Program-made: the position numbers and the translations under genes
In this document: piece after piece, positions 60,052 to 64,000 of the stretch
Position numbering within the stretch: position 1 is the first letter of the stretch
Layout: each line of letters opens with the position of its first letter
The notes under the pieces: generated by a model
Databases searched by the model: none
Told to the model about the DNA's origin: nothing
Seen by the model: the letters and a program-made list of their open reading frames with translations, nothing else
Source of the DNA: Polyangia bacterium
GTDB taxonomy: Bacteria > Myxococcota_A > Polyangia > Polyangiales > Sandaracinaceae
Assembly: GCA_030426845.1 (NCBI GenBank)
Contig: JAUHXR010000005.1
Coordinates: 1 to 64,000, forward strand
Direction: 5' to 3'
DNA: 64,000 nt

Positions 60052-61659
60052 TTGGCGCGGAGCCGACGCATCGTCCGGGCGCGGGGCCGCTGGCGGGACT
60101 TCCGCGGGACGCTGAGGCCGCTGGGCGCGGTCCTCATCGGGCTCGCGATCGCGCAGGCGGTCTGCGCGGCCGCCGGCTACGCGTGGGAGTTCTGGCTCGT
60201 CTCCGAGGCAGAACAGCAGCTCTCGGACGCCTTCGTGCTGCTCATCATCGCGGGCCTCACCGCCGGCGCGGGCGTCGCCTCCTACCGCTACGGCCGCCGG
60301 TTCTCCAAGGAGACGGTGACGCGGCGCGAGGCGCTCCTCGCGGTGACCCTGATCTGGCTCGCCGCCGGCGCCTTCGCGGGCCTGCCGTTCTACTTCTGCG
60401 GCGTCGAGCTGTTCGACCTCGCGCCCACCGATCACGTCAACCGGCTCGTCGACGCGTTCTTCGAGTCGGTGAGCGGCATGACGACCACCGGCGCGACGGT
60501 GATCGACGACATCGACGGCGACGTGGTCAAGGGCATGGCCGGCCGCCACGGCGGGCTGTCGCACCCGATCCTCCTCTGGCGCTCGCTGATCCAGTGGCTC
60601 GGCGGGATGGGCATCGTCGTGCTCTTCGTCGCGGTCTTCCCGTCGCTCGGCGCGGGGGCCAAGCACATGTTCAAGGGCGAGGTCCCGGGCACGACCGCCG
60701 AGGGCCTCAAGCCGCGCATCGCCGAGACGTCGTTCACGCTCTGGAAGCTCTACGCGGGGCTGACGCTCGTCGAGACGGTGCTCCTCGTGATGCTCGGCAT
60801 GACCCCGTTCGACGCGGTCTGTCACGCCTTCACCACCATGAGCACGGGCGGCTTCTCCACCTCGGACGCGTCGGTCGCGGGGTGGAACAGCTACTCGATC
60901 GAGATGGTGATCGGCACGTTCATGTTCCTCGGGAGCCTGAACTACGGCCTCTACTACGCGCTCCTGCGCGGGCGCTCGTGGCGCGCGGTGATGCGCAACA
61001 CCGAGCTGCGCGCGTTCCTCGTCCTCTGCGTGATCCTCGTCACCGCGCTGACCCTCGGGATCCTCCCGCAGCACGACCACGACATCGTCCAGGCGTTCCG
61101 CTACGCGTACTTCATGGTCGGCACGACCATGAGCTCGACCGGCTACGGCACCGACGACTACATGGCCTACTCCCAGCCGATGCTCATGGTGGTCATCCTC
61201 ATGATGTTCATCGGCGGCTGCAGCGGATCGACCGCGGGCGGCATCAAGGTCGAGCGTATCGTGCTGATGGCCAAGACCTCGTGGGCCGAGTTCCGCGAGT
61301 CCTTCCGCCCCGCGGTCGTGCAGGTCGTCCGGATGGGCAAGAACGCGGTGCCCAACGAGATCCTCCGCGACGTGGCCGTGTTCGTCGGCGTCTACATGGC
61401 GACGCTCGGCTTCGGCGTGCTCTTCGTCGTCGCGGTCGAGAGCTGGCTCAACGGCTGGGACTGCTCGGTCGGCACCGCCTTCGGCGCGACGCTCTCGGCG
61501 CTCTCCAACATGGGCCCCGGCCCGTGGCACGACGGGCCCGACAACTTCGTCCGCTACCACGCCATCTCGAAGCTCTTCTTCGTCTTCGCGATGCTCCTCG
61601 GCCGCCTCGAGTTCTTCACCCTCTTCGCGCTCCTCGTGCCGGACTTCTGGAGACGATGA
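60052..61659 (+). CDS. trkH: Trk K+ uptake channel subunit TrkH
   Basis: 535 aa integral membrane K+-translocating subunit. The four pore-loop filter repeats are recognisable: SVSGMTTTGATV (about 139-150), TTMSTGGFSTSD (about 261-272), GTTMSSTGYGTDD (about 358-370) and ALSNMGPGP (about 482-490). The start is most likely the TTG at 60052, which gives the basic cytoplasmic N-terminus MARSRRIVRARGR; a rare start codon, and no other good in-frame start with a ribosome site lies upstream of the first helix. It works with TrkA, whose stop is 1 nt before. Its own stop overlaps the next antiporter gene by four bases. Confidence 0.92.
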   Translation: MARSRRIVRARGRWRDFRGTLRPLGAVLIGLAIAQAVCAAAGYAWEFWLVSEAEQQLSDAFVLLIIAGLTAGAGVASYRYGRRFSKETVTRREALLAVTLIWLAAGAFAGLPFYFCGVELFDLAPTDHVNRLVDAFFESVSGMTTTGATVIDDIDGDVVKGMAGRHGGLSHPILLWRSLIQWLGGMGIVVLFVAVFPSLGAGAKHMFKGEVPGTTAEGLKPRIAETSFTLWKLYAGLTLVETVLLVMLGMTPFDAVCHAFTTMSTGGFSTSDASVAGWNSYSIEMVIGTFMFLGSLNYGLYYALLRGRSWRAVMRNTELRAFLVLCVILVTALTLGILPQHDHDIVQAFRYAYFMVGTTMSSTGYGTDDYMAYSQPMLMVVILMMFIGGCSGSTAGGIKVERIVLMAKTSWAEFRESFRPAVVQVVRMGKNAVPNEILRDVAVFVGVYMATLGFGVLFVVAVESWLNGWDCSVGTAFGATLSALSNMGPGPWHDGPDNFVRYHAISKLFFVFAMLLGRLEFFTLFALLVPDFWRR

Positions 61660-64000
61660 GCGGCCACGGCGGCAGCAAGGGCGGAGGCATCCGCAAGATG
61701 GTCATCGTCCTGCTCCTCGTGGGCGGGGTGATGCTCCTGCACCGCTTCAGCGCGCGGCCGGACGAGCTCGACCCGAGCGCCATGCTCGCGCTCGGCTTCG
61801 TCATCCTCGCGAGCTACGCGTTCGGCCAGCTGGTCGAGCAGATCGCCCTGCCCCACATCACCGGCTACCTCGTCGCGGGGATGCTGCTCGGCCCGTCCTT
61901 CGCCTCGATCCTGACGGGGCAGGGCGTCGCGCTCCCGCCGCCGTTCGACGAGGGCGTCCTCAGCGAGAGCGTGCAGACGCAGCTCCAACCGCTGAACACC
62001 CTGGCGGTCGCGCTCATCGCGTTGACCGCCGGCGGCGAGCTGAAGATCGACTCGCTGCGAAAAGGCCTCGCGACGATCCTCGGCGTCCTCGGCGGCCAGC
62101 TGGTCGCGATCATCGGCCTGTGCATCGCGTTCGTGGTCGGCCTCAGCGGGGTGGTACCCGGCATCACCATCCCGGGCCTCGGCGACGTCGATCTCAACAG
62201 CGCGCTCTGGCTCGGCGCGATCCTCGGCAGCATCTCGATCGCGACGAGCCCCGCCGCGACCATCGCGGTCATCAACGACGTGCGGGCGCGCGGCCCGCTC
62301 ACCAGCTCCCTCCTCGCGACGGTCGTCCTCAAGGACGTGATCGTCGTCATCCTCTTCAGCGTCGTGAGCACCTTCGCGGTGCAGGCGCTCGGCCTCGCGG
62401 GCGGCTCCGAGGGCGGCATCGGCTGGTTCCTCCTGCAGCACATCGGCGGCGCGCTCGCGCTCGGCGCGGCGATCGGCTTCGGCGTCGCGATGTACCTCAA
62501 GTACATCAAGGCCGAGCCGCTCCTGTTCGTCGTCGGCGTCGTCTACACCTCCGCCTACGTCGCCCACGCGCTCGACGTCGAGGTCGTCGTGCTCTTCATC
62601 GCGGCCGGCTTCGTGGCCGCGAACTTCTCGACCGAGGGCGACCTCCTCCTCGAGAACGTCGAGAAGCTCTCGCTCCCCGTCTACGTGGTGTTCTTCACCC
62701 TCGCCGGCGCGCACCTGCCGCTCGGCTCGCTCTGGACCCTCGCGCCCTACGCGCTCGGCCTGGTCGCGCTGCGCACCTTCGCGATCTGGCTGGGCACCGC
62801 CGCCGGCGCCAAGCTCACGCGGGCCGAGCCCAAGATCGCGAAGTTCAGCTGGATGGGCTACGTGTCCCAGGCCGGCGTCGCGATCTCGCTCGCGGGGATC
62901 GTCGGCCAGCGGATGGGCGAGCCGGGGCAGAAGCTCTCCACGCTCATCATCGCCGGCATCGCGATCCACGAGCTGATCGGCCCCGTGCTGCTCAAGGTGG
63001 GCCTCAGCGCGGCCAAGGAGACGGCCGATCACGCGGACGACGGCGAGGTCGAGGCGAGCCCCGCGCCGAGCGCCGCGGACGACGACGGCCCGCTCGCCGA
63101 GTGGCCGGTGCCCGACGTGGGGGTCGACGCGTGGGGGGGACCTCTGCGGCTCGACTCGAGCGAGCTCAACGAGGTGGTCCACGACCTCCAGCTCGACCTC
63201 TCGCACATCGCGCGCGACGTGGCCGAGGAGCCGCTGCGGCGCTTCCGCGAGTCGGCGCTCGAGTACGTCCGCGAGCTGCGTCGCGAGTTCCTGCGGCACC
63301 ACCGGCGCATCACCGTCCAGGCGGGCGGCGAGCAGACCGAGCTCAACGCGGCCGAAGCGCTGCGCCTCGAGCAGGCCGAGCTGGCCGAGAAGTGGCGCGT
63401 CGCGGTGCTCTCCCGGGCGGCGCGCGTGCGCCAGGCCCCGGATTGGGAGCCGGGTCCGATCGTCGCCGCGGTCGACGCGATCACCGAGGGGCTCCCCGAG
63501 CAGGTGGCCGCGCCCTTCGAGCCGGAGAGCTTCGGCCCGGTCGACTCGGACTCCTCCTGGCGCGCGCTCGTGCGCTGGTGGCTGCGGACGCGGCGGGGGC
63601 TGCGGCGGCTCTTCGGCGACGAGATGTCGCCCCGCAACGTCGAGGTGCGGGCCCTCGCGCGCTATCACCTCTGGGGCCGGCTCCCCGAGCGCCTCGAGCC
63701 GGTCGCCACCCTCTACGCGGCGGCCGAGTCGCACCTCGTCGCGCGCACGCGGAGCGTCTTCGAGGGGCTCGTGGTGGCGTACGACGACCTCGCGGTGGGC
63801 GTCGAGGCGGCGGGCCGCGAGGGAGAGCCCGCGGTCGACGCCGACGAGCGCCTGCGCGAGATCCGGCAGAACGTCGACGAGGAGCTCGTCCTCGCCGTCC
63901 AGGAGGTCGACCGCATCCGCGAGGACCTCGCGCTGCGCACCAGCCTCGCGCTCGGCGCGTGCCTGCGCGACCTCAAGGCGGACATGCCGCGCATCGCGAC
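61656..64000 (+). CDS. Cation:proton antiporter (CPA2/KefB-like) with long C-terminal cytoplasmic domain, 3' truncated by window end
   Basis: The ATG at 61656 overlaps the trkH stop by four bases and the frame stays open to the window end: 781 codons so far. After a short Gly-rich N-terminus, about 12 transmembrane helices (to about residue 445) include VEQIALPHITGYLVAGMLLGPS, the helical core with IATSPAATIAVIND, and VLKDVIVVILFSVV with the Lys-Asp pair of CPA2 antiporters. The region after residue 450 is hydrophilic, with long charged helices (LNAAEALRLEQAELAEKWRV, VDADERLREIRQNVDEELVLAVQEVDRIREDLAL). No RCK/TrkA-N domain is visible in this tail, unlike KefB/KefC. It probably exchanges K+ or Na+ for H+ and is regulated through the tail. 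Confidence 0.88.
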   Translation, partial: MSGHGGSKGGGIRKMVIVLLLVGGVMLLHRFSARPDELDPSAMLALGFVILASYAFGQLVEQIALPHITGYLVAGMLLGPSFASILTGQGVALPPPFDEGVLSESVQTQLQPLNTLAVALIALTAGGELKIDSLRKGLATILGVLGGQLVAIIGLCIAFVVGLSGVVPGITIPGLGDVDLNSALWLGAILGSISIATSPAATIAVINDVRARGPLTSSLLATVVLKDVIVVILFSVVSTFAVQALGLAGGSEGGIGWFLLQHIGGALALGAAIGFGVAMYLKYIKAEPLLFVVGVVYTSAYVAHALDVEVVVLFIAAGFVAANFSTEGDLLLENVEKLSLPVYVVFFTLAGAHLPLGSLWTLAPYALGLVALRTFAIWLGTAAGAKLTRAEPKIAKFSWMGYVSQAGVAISLAGIVGQRMGEPGQKLSTLIIAGIAIHELIGPVLLKVGLSAAKETADHADDGEVEASPAPSAADDDGPLAEWPVPDVGVDAWGGPLRLDSSELNEVVHDLQLDLSHIARDVAEEPLRRFRESALEYVRELRREFLRHHRRITVQAGGEQTELNAAEALRLEQAELAEKWRVAVLSRAARVRQAPDWEPGPIVAAVDAITEGLPEQVAAPFEPESFGPVDSDSSWRALVRWWLRTRRGLRRLFGDEMSPRNVEVRALARYHLWGRLPERLEPVATLYAAAESHLVARTRSVFEGLVVAYDDLAVGVEAAGREGEPAVDADERLREIRQNVDEELVLAVQEVDRIREDLALRTSLALGACLRDLKADMPRIA

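Noticed and set aside
61554-63734. 726-codon minus-strand frame at the window end
   Set aside because: It is opposite the second antiporter, whose motifs and four-base overlap with trkH are clear; the antiporter frame simply lacks a stop because the window ends.

Overview
The window is about 70% GC, with strong G/C preference at third codon positions, frequent GTG starts and 1-4 nt gene overlaps. It encodes many lipoproteins, a membrane Ser/Thr kinase, an FHA hybrid histidine kinase, AgmX/PglI-type C-terminal domains, a SWIM-SNF2 ATPase and a BTAD regulator. Together these point to the Myxococcota (myxobacteria), possibly near the starch-degrading Sandaracinaceae; the placement is an inference from gene content. 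I see no rRNA, tRNA, CRISPR array, integrase or transposase. It reads as a chromosomal region with about 45 protein genes, cut at both ends.

Layout. 1-4.5 kb: cell-envelope genes (end of a MurJ-like flippase, engB GTPase, an exported SRPBCC protein, then a divergent pair of peptidoglycan peptidases, mepA and a VanY-like lipoprotein with Cys-rich repeats, and an OmpA-like lipoprotein). 4.5-9.3 kb: a MATE exporter with a structured, terminator-bearing leader, a YkgJ Cys-cluster protein and two membrane-anchored proteins. 9.3-16.3 kb (minus): a Ser/Thr kinase, then the SWIM-SNF2 ATPase translationally coupled to an AgmX/PglI-domain lipoprotein. 16.3-22.5 kb (plus): class II DAHP synthase, then a tightly overlapped hotdog thioesterase, HelD-like ATPase and RluA-methyltransferase fusion. 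22.5-28.3 kb: a BTAD/AAA/TPR regulator, a beta-helix-type lipoprotein and a universal-stress-like protein. 28.3-38.4 kb: a Lon-like protease, a divergent run of type II NADH dehydrogenase, LamB-like porin and secreted alpha-amylase lipoprotein, then a duplicated-domain membrane protein, a lipoprotein methyltransferase homologue and a small exported protein. 38.4-43.7 kb: argA followed by an SdpA/SdpB-like pair (minus), and an alpha/beta hydrolase with a disulfide-less flavoprotein (plus). 43.8-51 kb: a small protein, a Ca-binding VWA lipoprotein, a hybrid kinase, a DUF3516 helicase and a tail-anchored protein. 51-57.1 kb (minus): an RND pump operon with an extra membrane gene. 57.4-64 kb (plus): a potassium operon of antiporter, trkA, trkH and a second antiporter that runs off the end.

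Working together: the porin and amylase suggest starch or maltodextrin use at the outer membrane. TrkA/TrkH import K+ while the flanking antiporters may export K+ or Na+ in exchange for H+. The adaptor and RND permease form two parts of a tripartite pump whose outer-membrane channel is not in the window. Several convergent gene pairs end in perfect GC-rich hairpins, some of which contain the stop codons themselves.

Most notable for follow-up: the attenuator-like leader of the MATE gene (5957-6045), the SdpAB-like pair behind argA, the RluA/RlmI fusion coupled to HelD, the two-antiporter Trk operon, the 565-residue membrane protein coupled to the RND pump, and the phased repeats and folded element at 44229-44354. 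The divergent gap 57130-57369, between the RND and K+ operons, shows no promoter motif I can defend.
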